Part shown: in pieces, positions 20,112-28,620 of the stretch
Layout: each line of letters begins with the position of its first letter
Position numbering within the stretch: the stretch's first letter is position 1
From: an uncultured Mailhella sp.
GTDB taxonomy: Bacteria > Desulfobacterota > Desulfovibrionia > Desulfovibrionales > Desulfovibrionaceae
Length of the DNA: 64,000 nt
Direction of reading: 5' to 3'
Assembly (NCBI RefSeq): GCF_947631555.1
Contig: NZ_CANRLT010000003.1
Location: 1 to 64,000, forward strand
Notes under the pieces: generated by a model
Told to the model about the DNA's origin: nothing
The model's database searches: none
What the model saw: the letters and a program-made list of their open reading frames with translations, nothing else
Translations under genes and position numbers: made by a program

Positions 20112-20729
20112 ATGCAGTCTGAGTACGAAAAAGCTATGGCGCAGGTTCCGGCAGGGGCCCTGAAAGCCATCAACTTTCTGGACAATATAAGTATCTGGCT
20201 GGGTAAGACGTTCTCATGGCTGTGCATACCCATGATTCTCAGTCTGATTATCGAAGTCGTCATGCGCTCCTGTTTTACCATGCCTACGGTGTGGGCTTCC
20301 ACTCTCGCCGTGATGATGTACGGCGTGTTCTATATGCTTGCTTCGCCGTGGTGCCTGCGTGACGGCGGCCATGTGCGCACCGACTTCTTCTATCACAACT
20401 GGTCGGTACGCACCAAAGCCGTAGTGGATCTCATCCACTATGTGTTCCTTTTCTTCCCCATCCACATTCTGTTCCTCTCTCTGGCATGGAACTTCTTCTG
20501 GAAGTCCTATCTCCAGAACGAAACCTCCGTGTGGAGCGCCTGGACGCCCATCGTCTGGCCCGTCAAGTTCGCCATTCCCGTGTATGTGTTTGTCACGATG
20601 ACGCAGGGCCTCTCCGAGATCCTCAAGTGCGTCTACCGCTTCAAGACCAATTACAACCTGTGGAGCACGGAACCCGAAGTCATCGCCGTTGAAGACGCCG
20701 GGGCCGCCGCAGAAGAGACCAAGGCGTAG
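20112..20729 (+). CDS. dctQ: TRAP transporter small permease
   Basis: A 205-aa membrane protein with four predicted hydrophobic segments of the DctQ family (residues about 25–160; GGHVRTDFFYH is typical). It forms the membrane complex with DctM. It lies 63 nt after the receptor gene and 10 nt before dctM. The C-terminus is acidic and cytoplasmic-looking. Confidence 0.88.
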   Translation: MQSEYEKAMAQVPAGALKAINFLDNISIWLGKTFSWLCIPMILSLIIEVVMRSCFTMPTVWASTLAVMMYGVFYMLASPWCLRDGGHVRTDFFYHNWSVRTKAVVDLIHYVFLFFPIHILFLSLAWNFFWKSYLQNETSVWSAWTPIVWPVKFAIPVYVFVTMTQGLSEILKCVYRFKTNYNLWSTEPEVIAVEDAGAAAEETKA

Positions 20730-20739
20730 GGGGGAATCC

Positions 20740-22056
20740 ATGTCACACAATGAATTGCTTGCCATGCTTTCCCTGGCCGGTATGTTCGGCCTGTTCTGCT
20801 TTGGCTTTCCCATTGCCTACACCATGGTGTTTGCAGGTATCGTGTTCGGCTTCCTCGGCATAGGCAAGCTGGTCTTCTACCTGCTCACCGTGCAGTTTTA
20901 TCAGGTCATGTGCGACGATGTCATGGTCGCCATCCCGTTCTTCCTGGTCATGGGCTATATTCTGGAAGGGGCAGGGCTTATGGAGCGACTGTTCAACGCC
21001 TTCCAGAAGCTGTTCGCCCGTCTTCCCGGCTCGCTGTACATGGCGGTCATTTCTACCGGCACCATTTTTGCCGCAGCCACGGGCATCGTGGGTTCGTCCG
21101 TGAACCTGCTCTGCGTTATGGCTGAACCGACCATGCGCAAGAGCGGCTACGACGTTCCCATGGGCGCAGGCTCCATCGCCGCAGCCGGTACGCTGGGCAT
21201 CCTCATTCCGCCCAGCGTCATGCTGGTGGTGCTTGGGCCTATCGTGGGCGTGCCGGTGACGGATCTCTTCCTGGCCGCCGTTATCCCCGGACTGCTCCTT
21301 GCCGGTCTGTACATCACCTATTCGCTCGTCAAGTGCGCCATCTGGCCCAAGTACGGTCCGCCGCTGCCTCCCGAACTGCGCTCTGCTTCCCTGCTGGAAG
21401 TGTGGAAGGAAGTGTTTACCGGTGCCATCCCGCTGCTCATCCTCATCTTCTCCGTGCTGGGCAGCATCATGGTTGGCTGGGCCACGCCCACCGAGGCTTC
21501 CGCCTGCGGCGCGTTCGCTTCCATCATTCTGGTCATGCTGTACAAGCGCTTCACCTGGAAGGGCTTTGCCCAGGCCATGTACGGTACGGCCAAGATGTCG
21601 GCCATGATCCTTATCCTGCTGGCCTCCTGCAACTTCTTCGGCGCGGTGTTCTCCCGTCTTGGCGGCGCGACCTATCTGTCCAACCTGCTCCTGAACATGC
21701 ACATTTCGCCGATGGCCATGCTGCTTCTCCTGCTCACCATCATCTTCTTCATGGGCTGGGCCATGGAATGGATACCCATCGTGCTTATCCTCGTGCCCCT
21801 CGTCCTGCCCGTGGTGGAAGCCATGCAGTATGACCGCCTGTGGTTCTGTATGCTGGTGGCCGTGACCCTTCAGACCTCGTGGCTGTCCCCGCCTGTGGCT
21901 CTGTCCGCCTACTTCATCAAGGGCGCCGTGCCGCACTGGAAGCTCATCGACATCTACAAGGGCATGTTCCAGTACATCGCCTGCCAGCTCATCGGCGTGG
22001 CACTGATCATCGCCTTCCCCATCATTGTTACCTGGCTGCCCCAGGTAGCGAAGTAG
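20740..22056 (+). CDS. dctM: TRAP transporter large permease
   Basis: A 438-aa DctM-family permease with around a dozen hydrophobic segments. ATGIVGSSVNLLCVMAEPTM and GTLGILIPPSVMLVVLG are family signatures. It couples sodium import to substrate entry. The ATG at 20740 is preceded by GGGGGGAA; the track's start at 20689 overlaps dctQ without a ribosome-binding site. Confidence 0.92.
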   Translation: MSHNELLAMLSLAGMFGLFCFGFPIAYTMVFAGIVFGFLGIGKLVFYLLTVQFYQVMCDDVMVAIPFFLVMGYILEGAGLMERLFNAFQKLFARLPGSLYMAVISTGTIFAAATGIVGSSVNLLCVMAEPTMRKSGYDVPMGAGSIAAAGTLGILIPPSVMLVVLGPIVGVPVTDLFLAAVIPGLLLAGLYITYSLVKCAIWPKYGPPLPPELRSASLLEVWKEVFTGAIPLLILIFSVLGSIMVGWATPTEASACGAFASIILVMLYKRFTWKGFAQAMYGTAKMSAMILILLASCNFFGAVFSRLGGATYLSNLLLNMHISPMAMLLLLLTIIFFMGWAMEWIPIVLILVPLVLPVVEAMQYDRLWFCMLVAVTLQTSWLSPPVALSAYFIKGAVPHWKLIDIYKGMFQYIACQLIGVALIIAFPIIVTWLPQVAK

Positions 22057-22073
22057 CCTGAACCAACATTGAC

Positions 22074-22107
22074 CTTCCGCCTTCCCCCTCGGGAGGGCGG
22101 AAGTTTT
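22074..22107 (+). terminator. terminator after dctM
   Basis: CTTCCGCCTTCCC pairs with GGGAGGGCGGAAG (one mismatch) and is followed by TTTT. It sits 18 nt after the dctM stop and just before the next ORF's start, so it may be leaky. Confidence 0.75.
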
Positions 22108-22120
22108 ATGGAGCCTGACC

Positions 22121-22822
22121 ATGACCCGCCTTCTGCTTCCCCTTGTTCTGCTTGCGGCGCTTCTCCTGCCAGCGCCTGCGCACGCGGAAGAACCATCCAT
22201 GCTGTTTGAGAACTACGCCTACGGCATGGCCAGAAGTGAGGCGGAAAAGATACCCGGCATCAAACGGGGCGAAGGCGAAATGGCGGGCGAGCTTATCCTT
22301 GAGGGCGTGAAATGGCTGGATCGCCTGTGGAACGCCAAGTTTATCTTCGACAAGGATCAGCTCATCGAAATTTCTCTCATTGACAGATTCAGTCCGGAAG
22401 CCGTCAAGGCTGTCCGTGACCAGATGAAGCGGGAACAGAATCAGCTGGTGGGCATTGTGCTGGACGACAAGGCCTTTGACCTGTTCTCACTCATCAGCGC
22501 CGGCGGGATGGAAGGATTCAATGCCCGCTTCAATGAGCTTTGGAATGCTAAAAAGGCGCATTCCCTGTACAGCCGCCAGTACTTAAGCACCAGGGAGATC
22601 TCGCCTGAAGTGCTGCAGCGCGCCACGAATATCAACCAGCTCCTCGGCATGGTGGAGAGCACCATCAAGGAAACGGAAATGGCGCTCATTGGCGACGGTG
22701 AGGACCCCATGCCAAGGTATATTATCGTTTCCTTCACCTATCCCGTGCTTGACGTCTTCCGCAATCCGCCCGAGGAACTGCGCGGCAGACTCCCGCAGCC
22801 CGCTCCGGAGAACGCCAGGTAG
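22121..22822 (+). CDS. secreted protein of unknown function
   Basis: A 233-aa protein with a clear signal peptide (MTRLLLPLVLLAALLLPAPAHA) and no lipobox. The mature part is mixed alpha/beta with a charged composition and no motif I recognise. It lies between the transporter genes and the activator gene and ends 1 nt before the activator start, so it is probably co-transcribed with it. A periplasmic role linked to sulfonate use is possible but unsupported. Confidence 0.7.
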   Translation: MTRLLLPLVLLAALLLPAPAHAEEPSMLFENYAYGMARSEAEKIPGIKRGEGEMAGELILEGVKWLDRLWNAKFIFDKDQLIEISLIDRFSPEAVKAVRDQMKREQNQLVGIVLDDKAFDLFSLISAGGMEGFNARFNELWNAKKAHSLYSRQYLSTREISPEVLQRATNINQLLGMVESTIKETEMALIGDGEDPMPRYIIVSFTYPVLDVFRNPPEELRGRLPQPAPENAR

Positions 22823-22823
22823 C

Positions 22824-24224
22824 ATGAACGCTCCTTTTAATGCCTACCTTGAAAAAATACTCGACCTTTTTCCCGATGGTATCTGGCTGAGCGACGCCAG
22901 TTCAACCTGCCTGTTCGTCAACAAGCAGTACGAGGAACTGAGCGGTTTTTCCCGCGAATGGATGGTGGGCCGCAAAGCCACGAGCATTGTCAAGGAAGGT
23001 TTCTTCGACGTTGCCGTCAATCCCGAGGTCATTGCCACGGGGCGGCCCGTGTCCAAGGTGCAGGTGCTTTCCAACGGGCGGCATCTTTCGCTGGACGGTT
23101 TCCCCATCACGGACGAAAGCGGCGCGGTGGTCATGTGCATCACCTTTATCCGCGACATCAGCACCATCGTGAACATGGAGAACAAGCTGGCCGCCCAGCG
23201 CGACCTTCTGAGCACCATGGTGCGCGTCAACAATTCCAGCCTTCAGAGCCTGGACGACGGAGACGCCCTTGTTTTCAGCCCGGCCATGGAAGCGGTCATG
23301 TCCAAGGCCCGCATCATGGCGCAGACGGATATTTCCGTTCTCATCCTTGGAGAGACGGGCGTGGGCAAGGACGTGATGGCCCAGCGCATCCACGCCATGA
23401 GCCGCAGAACCGACAAGCCCTTCATCAAGGTGGACTGCGGCAGCATTTCTCCAAACCTCATCGAGTCCGAGCTGTTCGGCTATATCGGCGGAGCCTTTTC
23501 CGGCGCAAGCCGGAGCGGGCGCATCGGGCTGATCGAGGCCGCGGCGGGCGGCACGGTCTTCTTTGACGAAATAGGCGAATTGCCGCTGCCGCTTCAGACA
23601 AGGCTCCTGCGTTTTCTTCAGGACGGCGTCATCGTCCGGGTCGGCTCCAACACGCCGAGAAAGGTGGACGTGCGCGTGACCGCCGCCACCAACAAGGATC
23701 TGGAAAAGGCCGTGGCCCGCGGGGAATTCAGGAGTGATCTCTACTACCGGCTGAAAATAGCGGTGCTGAACATTCCTCCCCTGCGCAGAAGGAAGGAAGA
23801 CATCATGCCGTTGGCCAACGTCTTTCTTCAGTCCTTTGCCAAACGCTACAACCGCGATGTGAGCATGGGGGAGGATGTGGAGCCTCTCCTGCTGAACTAC
23901 GACTGGCCGGGCAACGTGCGGGAACTGAAGAGCATGATGCAGGAAGCTGTCGTTACCTGTCCGGAGGGCGTGCTGCGCGCCCGGCATCTGCCCATCAGTC
24001 CGGCCGTGCCCACGGGAGAACTTGCTTCCGCGCCTGTGGAATTTCAGTTTGAGGGCAAGGATTACCACGACATTATGCGGGAGCTGGAATGCCGGATGCT
24101 GCGCGCGGCCATAGCCCGCTTTTCCGGCAACATGACGGCGGCTTCCAAAATGCTTCGCATGGACAGAAGCACCATGTTCCGCAAGATCAAGGATCTTGAG
24201 AAACACGGGCTGAAAGTTCTCTAG
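22824..24224 (+). CDS. sigma-54-dependent activator, PAS–AAA+–Fis
   Basis: A 466-aa enhancer-binding protein. A PAS domain (residues about 8–115, FPDGIWLSDASSTCLFVN) leads into an AAA+ domain with Walker A GETGVGKD (176–183), a GAFTGA-type loop reading GAFSGA (223–228), Walker B GGTVFFDEIGE and the WPGNVREL segment. A Fis-type helix-turn-helix lies at 437–463 (TAASKMLRMDRSTMFRKI). There is no receiver domain, so it likely senses a small molecule through PAS. The islA sigma-54 promoter is the obvious target; that is inference. The ATG at 22824 gives the standard PAS start. Confidence 0.88.
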   Translation: MNAPFNAYLEKILDLFPDGIWLSDASSTCLFVNKQYEELSGFSREWMVGRKATSIVKEGFFDVAVNPEVIATGRPVSKVQVLSNGRHLSLDGFPITDESGAVVMCITFIRDISTIVNMENKLAAQRDLLSTMVRVNNSSLQSLDDGDALVFSPAMEAVMSKARIMAQTDISVLILGETGVGKDVMAQRIHAMSRRTDKPFIKVDCGSISPNLIESELFGYIGGAFSGASRSGRIGLIEAAAGGTVFFDEIGELPLPLQTRLLRFLQDGVIVRVGSNTPRKVDVRVTAATNKDLEKAVARGEFRSDLYYRLKIAVLNIPPLRRRKEDIMPLANVFLQSFAKRYNRDVSMGEDVEPLLLNYDWPGNVRELKSMMQEAVVTCPEGVLRARHLPISPAVPTGELASAPVEFQFEGKDYHDIMRELECRMLRAAIARFSGNMTAASKMLRMDRSTMFRKIKDLEKHGLKVL

Positions 24225-24230
24225 TGGGGT

Positions 24231-25112
24231 TTAACGCTTTTCCTGCTGGGGCTTGCGCGAAACAAGGGCCAGGCAGATACCGCCGAGGATGGGTACAGAG
24301 CACAGGGCCAGGCGCAGCGTGACAGGCTCATCGAGAATCAGCATCGCCTGCACCGCGGTGATGAGCGGCACGCTGAGCTGAATGACGGAAGCGCTGGTCA
24401 GACTGTAGCGCGGAACGACAACGTACCAGAGGAGGTAGGCGGGGCCGGAGATGATGGCGCCGGAGACCAGGGCGCAGCCCCAGGCCGCGGGTGAAGCAGC
24501 CCCTTCCAGCATCAGGGCGAGGATGGCCGTGAGAACGCCGGCAACGGAACAGCGGAAGAAGTTGCCCGCCGCAGCCAGAGAAGCAGAGGAAGCGCCGCGG
24601 CCGCAAATGGTGTAGCCGGCCCAGGCAAGACCGGAGATGATCATGAGCATGGAGCTGAAGAACGGCGGCGCGGTCAGACCGGGGGAGAGCAGGGCGAGAA
24701 GACCGGCAAAGGCCAGGGCGAGGCCAAGGCCCTGCATACGGGTAAGCCGTACACCGTGAACCAGCCCCCAGCCCACCATGCCAAACTGTATGGCGGTATT
24801 GATGAACAGCGTGCCCGCCGCGGAACCGATGTTTACATAGGCGAGAGAAAAGGAAATCATGTACAGGAACAGAAACAGCGAACCGCTCCACGAGCTTTCC
24901 TTCCACGCCTGCTTCCATACAGAGCCGCGGTCAGGAAGGGCGCGCACCGCATGCACGGCGCACAGGACAGCCAGCATGACGGCGGCGGAAATGCTGCGGA
25001 TGGCGGTGTACTGGAGCGGCTCCATGCCAAAGAAGGCAAGCGCCGCGCGGCAGAGAATGGAGTTGAACGCAAAGAGTGACAGGCACAGGGCCGTGGCAAG
25101 AAAAAGCTGCAT
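24231..25112 (-). CDS. EamA-family transporter
   Basis: A 293-aa membrane protein with ten hydrophobic segments in two EamA halves (drug/metabolite transporter superfamily). Substrate unknown. It is transcribed towards the activator gene and ends 6 nt from it. The ATG at 25112 (MQLFLATALCLSL) is preceded by AGAGAG; the longer track start adds an unlikely hydrophilic stretch. It is not obviously part of the sulfonate locus. Confidence 0.85.
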   Translation of the reverse strand: MQLFLATALCLSLFAFNSILCRAALAFFGMEPLQYTAIRSISAAVMLAVLCAVHAVRALPDRGSVWKQAWKESSWSGSLFLFLYMISFSLAYVNIGSAAGTLFINTAIQFGMVGWGLVHGVRLTRMQGLGLALAFAGLLALLSPGLTAPPFFSSMLMIISGLAWAGYTICGRGASSASLAAAGNFFRCSVAGVLTAILALMLEGAASPAAWGCALVSGAIISGPAYLLWYVVVPRYSLTSASVIQLSVPLITAVQAMLILDEPVTLRLALCSVPILGGICLALVSRKPQQEKR

Positions 25113-25132
25113 GGTTTTTCTCTCTGTTCCGA

Positions 25133-25227
25133 ATGTTTCAATCCACAGTCGCCCCATCCGCCGGCTGACTCCGCAGCCGGCGGATAGGGGTCGTGCGGAT
25201 TACCCCTCCCTGAGGGGAGAGGTTACG
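25133..25227 (+). repeat. dispersed intergenic repeat, copy A
   Basis: The block ATGTTTCAATCCACAG followed by CATCCGCCGGCTGACTCCGC, and 35 nt further AGGGGAGAGGTTACG, recur in inverted orientation at 61726–61882. The centre forms a strong hairpin (ATCCGCCGGCTG / CAGCCGGCGGAT). Non-coding, although it gives spurious ORFs in several frames. Confidence 0.65.
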
Positions 25228-25479
25228 AGAATTTTTGATGAAGTGTTTTATGAATACTGCATAATTCATGCCAGCGCCACCACATTGCCGAAGAAATTTT
25301 TTTGGCAAGGAAATCGCCTTGTTATTGAAGAGACAAGCCTGCGGAACAGGTGAGTCGGCGAGAGCGCGGCGTGCCGTTCCGCAGCAATATGCGGCTGTGC
25401 ATAGGCAAAACTGCACGGCGGGAAGGATGCCCGGACTGTTAAGGTTCGGCTGCCCAGGTGGTATCAGGAAAGATTGAGT

Positions 25480-26208
25480 ATGACGGCTTTTCTTATTGCG
25501 AGTTTTCTCATCGTAGGCTTTCTTTGCGGCGCTACCAGCATTGGCGGCATTCTGCTTATTCCGGCCATACAGTACGGCACGGGTATGCCGCTTTCCCTGT
25601 CCTCGGGCACGGCGCTGTGCAGCTTTTTCTTTACCGCGACCGTGGGCACGTTTCTGCATTGGCGGCGCGGCAGTCTGAAGAAGGAACTGGTTGTTCCCCA
25701 GTGCCTTGGCGCGCTGGTCTTTGGCTGCTTCGGCGCCCTGGCCAAGTATGTGGTGGGGGATGTGGCGCTCAACGTCATTCTTGCCGTGCTCATCATCGTT
25801 TCCGGCATAGCGGCCCTGCGCCAGCCGCACCCCGTGAGCAGCATGAAGACGGAGCGCGGGCGCTTCCGCTATCTCTTCTTTGTTGGCTCCTTTGTCGGCT
25901 TCATGGCCGGGCTTACGGGCATGGGCGGACCGGTGCTTTCCGTACCCATGATGATCGTCATGGGCTTTGCGCCCTTCGCCACCGTGGCGGCAGCGCAGCC
26001 CTTTCAGATGTTCGCCTGTTTTTCCGGGAGCGTGGGCAATATCATCATTGACCAGATCAACTGGCCCGTGGCGCTCTTTTCCGTGGTGCTGCAAAGCCTC
26101 GGCGTCTGGGCGGGCATACGGGCTGCCAGCCATATGAACACGGCCATGCTCAAGAAGTGCATAGCCGGCCTGTGCGTGGTCACCGGCGTGATCATGCTCC
26201 TGCGCTGA
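25480..26208 (+). CDS. TauE/SafE-family membrane exporter
   Basis: A 242-aa protein with about eight hydrophobic segments and the duplicated TauE/SafE layout (ATSIGGILLIPAIQYG in the first half, GLTGMGGPVLSVPMMIV in the second). Family members move sulfite, sulfoacetate or related anions out of the cell. Sulfite is a product of the nearby IslA reaction, so sulfite export is an attractive idea, but the gene is separated from the locus by a reverse-strand gene. The ATG at 25480 follows AGGAAAG at 7 nt; a TTG six bases earlier is possible. Confidence 0.85.
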   Translation: MTAFLIASFLIVGFLCGATSIGGILLIPAIQYGTGMPLSLSSGTALCSFFFTATVGTFLHWRRGSLKKELVVPQCLGALVFGCFGALAKYVVGDVALNVILAVLIIVSGIAALRQPHPVSSMKTERGRFRYLFFVGSFVGFMAGLTGMGGPVLSVPMMIVMGFAPFATVAAAQPFQMFACFSGSVGNIIIDQINWPVALFSVVLQSLGVWAGIRAASHMNTAMLKKCIAGLCVVTGVIMLLR

Positions 26209-26291
26209 CTGGGGGAAGGCACCTTGCCTTTCTGTCTGCCGCGGGTATAACCTGCAGACGTGGGCATGTCCTCCGAAAGGAGGTAAAGCCT

Positions 26292-26372
26292 ATGCTGCAC
26301 AATCGCAGGGCAGTTGTGGCCAACACTATTGGCCGACTGCTAGCTGATTTGATCAGGTGTCTGTTTGATTAA
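26292..26372 (+). CDS. 26-aa peptide with hairpin-sealed ribosome-binding site
   Basis: The ORF encodes MLHNRRAVVANTIGRLLADL followed by IRCLFD, basic then amphipathic-hydrophobic. Its ribosome-binding site AAAGGAGG is one of the strongest in the window, but GGAGG pairs with CCTCC in a GAAA-capped hairpin, so translation may be switchable. A strong stem follows the stop. It could be a leader peptide for the restriction-modification genes downstream or a small membrane-active toxin. No homolog comes to mind. Confidence 0.45.
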   Translation: MLHNRRAVVANTIGRLLADLIRCLFD

Positions 26373-26380
26373 ATGAGTTC

Positions 26381-26418
26381 GCCCCGGTGAGAGTTCGCAG
26401 CTCTCATCGGGGCATTTA
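26381..26418 (+). terminator. strong hairpin after the 26-aa ORF
   Basis: GCCCCGGTGAGAG pairs with CTCTCATCGGGGC (loop TTCGCAG; one G·T pair), followed by ATTTACTTT. It is a terminator or attenuator-like stem with an imperfect U-tract. The following 270 nt to the methyltransferase gene contain nothing I can name. Confidence 0.6.
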
Positions 26419-26687
26419 CTTTGAGCTTCTCGGCGAAGCTGAGAACCCGGAGGATGTGCCCATTTACTGGGGCAGAGGGTGTTCACGCACTCCCTGCCCC
26501 TCTTTTCTGGTCATTTTTCCGGGGTATGTCAAGCACCTGCGGTGTGCTTGTGCTGCCTGGTCTGCGGCCATGTCTGCGCTAGGTTTGCGGTTGACGGGCC
26601 TGGGAAAAAGAGGGTACAGCCTGAAACAGAATACGTGTTTCATGTGGCGGGACGGGCTGCCGGTAAAGGGCGCAGAGGAAGGGCGTT

Positions 26688-28619
26688 GTGTGCAGGGAAG
26701 CGCAGAAGGAAATAGTCAGATTGCATGGCATGGGGCTTCTGCCTCGGCTGCTCACGGATAAGACATCAAGAGGAAATATCATCTGGGCGACAGACGTGTA
26801 CAGCAGCCTTGGCGAGGAGTACCGGCGCGAAAGGGAAATCACGCCTGAACTGCTTGTCCGGGAACCGTTCCGTCTGATGAGCCGCGCCGAAAAGGCCCGT
26901 GACGCCCAGGCGGAGCGCACCAAAGCCCATGCCGAAGTGTTCACGCCGCGTTGGGTCGTGAAAATGATGAACGACTATCTGGATGCGGAATGGTTCGGCC
27001 GCGAGGGTGTTTTTGACGCGGAGAGAGTCGTTTTCCCCAAAAGGAAAAGGTGGCAGCGCTACGTTGATTCCCGCCGTCTGGAAATCACCTGCGGGGAAGC
27101 TCCCTATCTGGTGAGCCGCTATGATGTCGCGACGGGTGAAGACGTGCCAATGGCGTCAAGGGTGGGCATTCTGGACCGCAAGCTGCGGGTGGTGACCGAG
27201 AACACGGCTGACGATGATGAATGGCTGAAATGGGCCTTCAGGGCGCTTCAGGCAACCTACGGGTACGAATTCCAGGGAGACAACGTGCTTCTGGCACGGC
27301 TGAACCTGCTGCTGACGTTCTGCGAGTACATGCAGACCAGGCTGAAGCGGGAGCCGGTCGAAGAGGAGTATCGGAAGCTGCTGCGGATTGCTGCCTGGAA
27401 CATCTGGCAGATGGACGGTCTTTCCGGGCTGATTCCCTACTCCAGGGAGCCTCAAAAAGCTGTGCAGCTCACTTTTTTTCCTGTGAAGAACGATGATGAG
27501 CCAAAAGGCCCGGAGAAGCCGCCCTGCCGGATTTTTGACTGGCGGGCAAATTGTAGTGTGGAATACAGAAAAGTTCATGGGGGGATCAGGGGTATGAAAT
27601 TTGATTTTATCATCGGGAATCCGCCGTATCAGGAGGAAGATGGTGGAGCATCAGCGAGTGCAAAACCGGTTTATCAGTATTTTGTAGATGGCGCGTCGAG
27701 GGTAAGTGAATCCTATTGCCTAATTATGCCTTCGAGATGGTATGCAGGAGGCAAAGGATTAGATGAGTTTAGAAATAAAATGTTGGAGGACATTCACGTA
27801 AAAGCCCTCCACGATTTTCCAAATACAAATGACATGTTTCCGAATGTAAATATTCGCGGTGGCGTTTGTATTATTCAGTGGGATAGTCGCTATGATAACA
27901 GCCTTAATGGTACGAAGATTGTCGTCCATGAAGGGAAAAATGAGCACGTGTCGATGCGTCAGTTGAAGTATAAAGATATTGACATCTTTATCCGAAATTT
28001 TCAGTCCATTGCCGTTTTGGAGAAGACGAAAACAGACAGCGAACAAGATAATATGGCGCAGCATGTTTCTCCGCGTAGACCGTTTGGCATCGGGTCAGAT
28101 TTTTCAAAAAGCGATGCTTTTCACAAGGAGAGCACAGATATGAAACAACCAGTTGCATGTGTTGGAAAACGGCGTCAAGTTGGATATGTCGAATATGATA
28201 ATGTGGTTGCTCATAGAGAATGGATAAATGTTTGGAAAGTATTCGTTCCAAGAGCTAATAACATAGGAACAGAGCTGAACGATGATAATCTTAACTCGTT
28301 TGCGGAAGAACCGGGCGTCATCTGTACAGAGGCTTACATTGTGGTAGGAATGGATTTGAACTTGGATAAACAGTCTGCAAAAGCTCTTGAAAAGTATTTG
28401 CAGACACGATTTGCAAGATTTCTCCATTCTATTGCAAAAGCCAGTCAAGATGCGTCTTCAAAAACATATAGATTTATTCCAACGCAAGATTTCACCTCTG
28501 CCTCCGATATCGACTGGTCGAAGTCTGTCCCGGAAATCGACCGGCAGCTCTATAAAAAATACGGTCTGGACGAAAAGGAAATCGAGTTCATCGAAACCCA
28601 TGTCAAGGAGATGAACTGA
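26688..28619 (+). CDS. DNA adenine methyltransferase of a restriction-modification system (Eco57I-like)
   Basis: A 643-aa N6-adenine methyltransferase. AHAEVFTPRWVVKMMN (near residue 82) is the usual entry segment, LEITCGEAPYLVSRYD (near 131) stands at the SAM-binding motif, and IGNPPYQ (near 311) is the catalytic motif IV. The C-terminal half should be the target-recognition part; its DNA (about 27,590–28,500) is clearly AT-richer than the rest of the gene. The GTG start at 26688 has AGAGGAAG upstream; ATG at 26730 is an alternative. The helicase/nuclease subunit starts 1 nt after the stop. Confidence 0.88.
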   Translation: MCREAQKEIVRLHGMGLLPRLLTDKTSRGNIIWATDVYSSLGEEYRREREITPELLVREPFRLMSRAEKARDAQAERTKAHAEVFTPRWVVKMMNDYLDAEWFGREGVFDAERVVFPKRKRWQRYVDSRRLEITCGEAPYLVSRYDVATGEDVPMASRVGILDRKLRVVTENTADDDEWLKWAFRALQATYGYEFQGDNVLLARLNLLLTFCEYMQTRLKREPVEEEYRKLLRIAAWNIWQMDGLSGLIPYSREPQKAVQLTFFPVKNDDEPKGPEKPPCRIFDWRANCSVEYRKVHGGIRGMKFDFIIGNPPYQEEDGGASASAKPVYQYFVDGASRVSESYCLIMPSRWYAGGKGLDEFRNKMLEDIHVKALHDFPNTNDMFPNVNIRGGVCIIQWDSRYDNSLNGTKIVVHEGKNEHVSMRQLKYKDIDIFIRNFQSIAVLEKTKTDSEQDNMAQHVSPRRPFGIGSDFSKSDAFHKESTDMKQPVACVGKRRQVGYVEYDNVVAHREWINVWKVFVPRANNIGTELNDDNLNSFAEEPGVICTEAYIVVGMDLNLDKQSAKALEKYLQTRFARFLHSIAKASQDASSKTYRFIPTQDFTSASDIDWSKSVPEIDRQLYKKYGLDEKEIEFIETHVKEMN

Positions 28620-28620
28620 T

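Larger units (their letters stand above)
26211..26418 (+). ncRNA. densely folded short transcript candidate
   Basis: Six hairpins follow one another within 208 nt: GGAAGGC/GCCTTTC (26214–26232), GTCTGC/GCAGAC (26234–26259), CCTCC-GAAA-GGAGG (26270–26283), GGCCAA/TTGGCC (26318–26334), CTGAT/ATCAG (26344–26356), and the terminator-like stem GCCCCGGTGAGAG/CTCTCATCGGGGC (26381–26413). The first may end the TauE message. The rest enclose the 26-codon ORF at 26292. I do not recognise a known RNA family. Confidence 0.45.

Noticed and set aside
25138-26133. 331-aa minus-strand ORF over the TauE/SafE gene
   Set aside because: It is antisense to a clear membrane protein and extends into the dispersed repeat; Lys/His/Ala-rich with no motifs.
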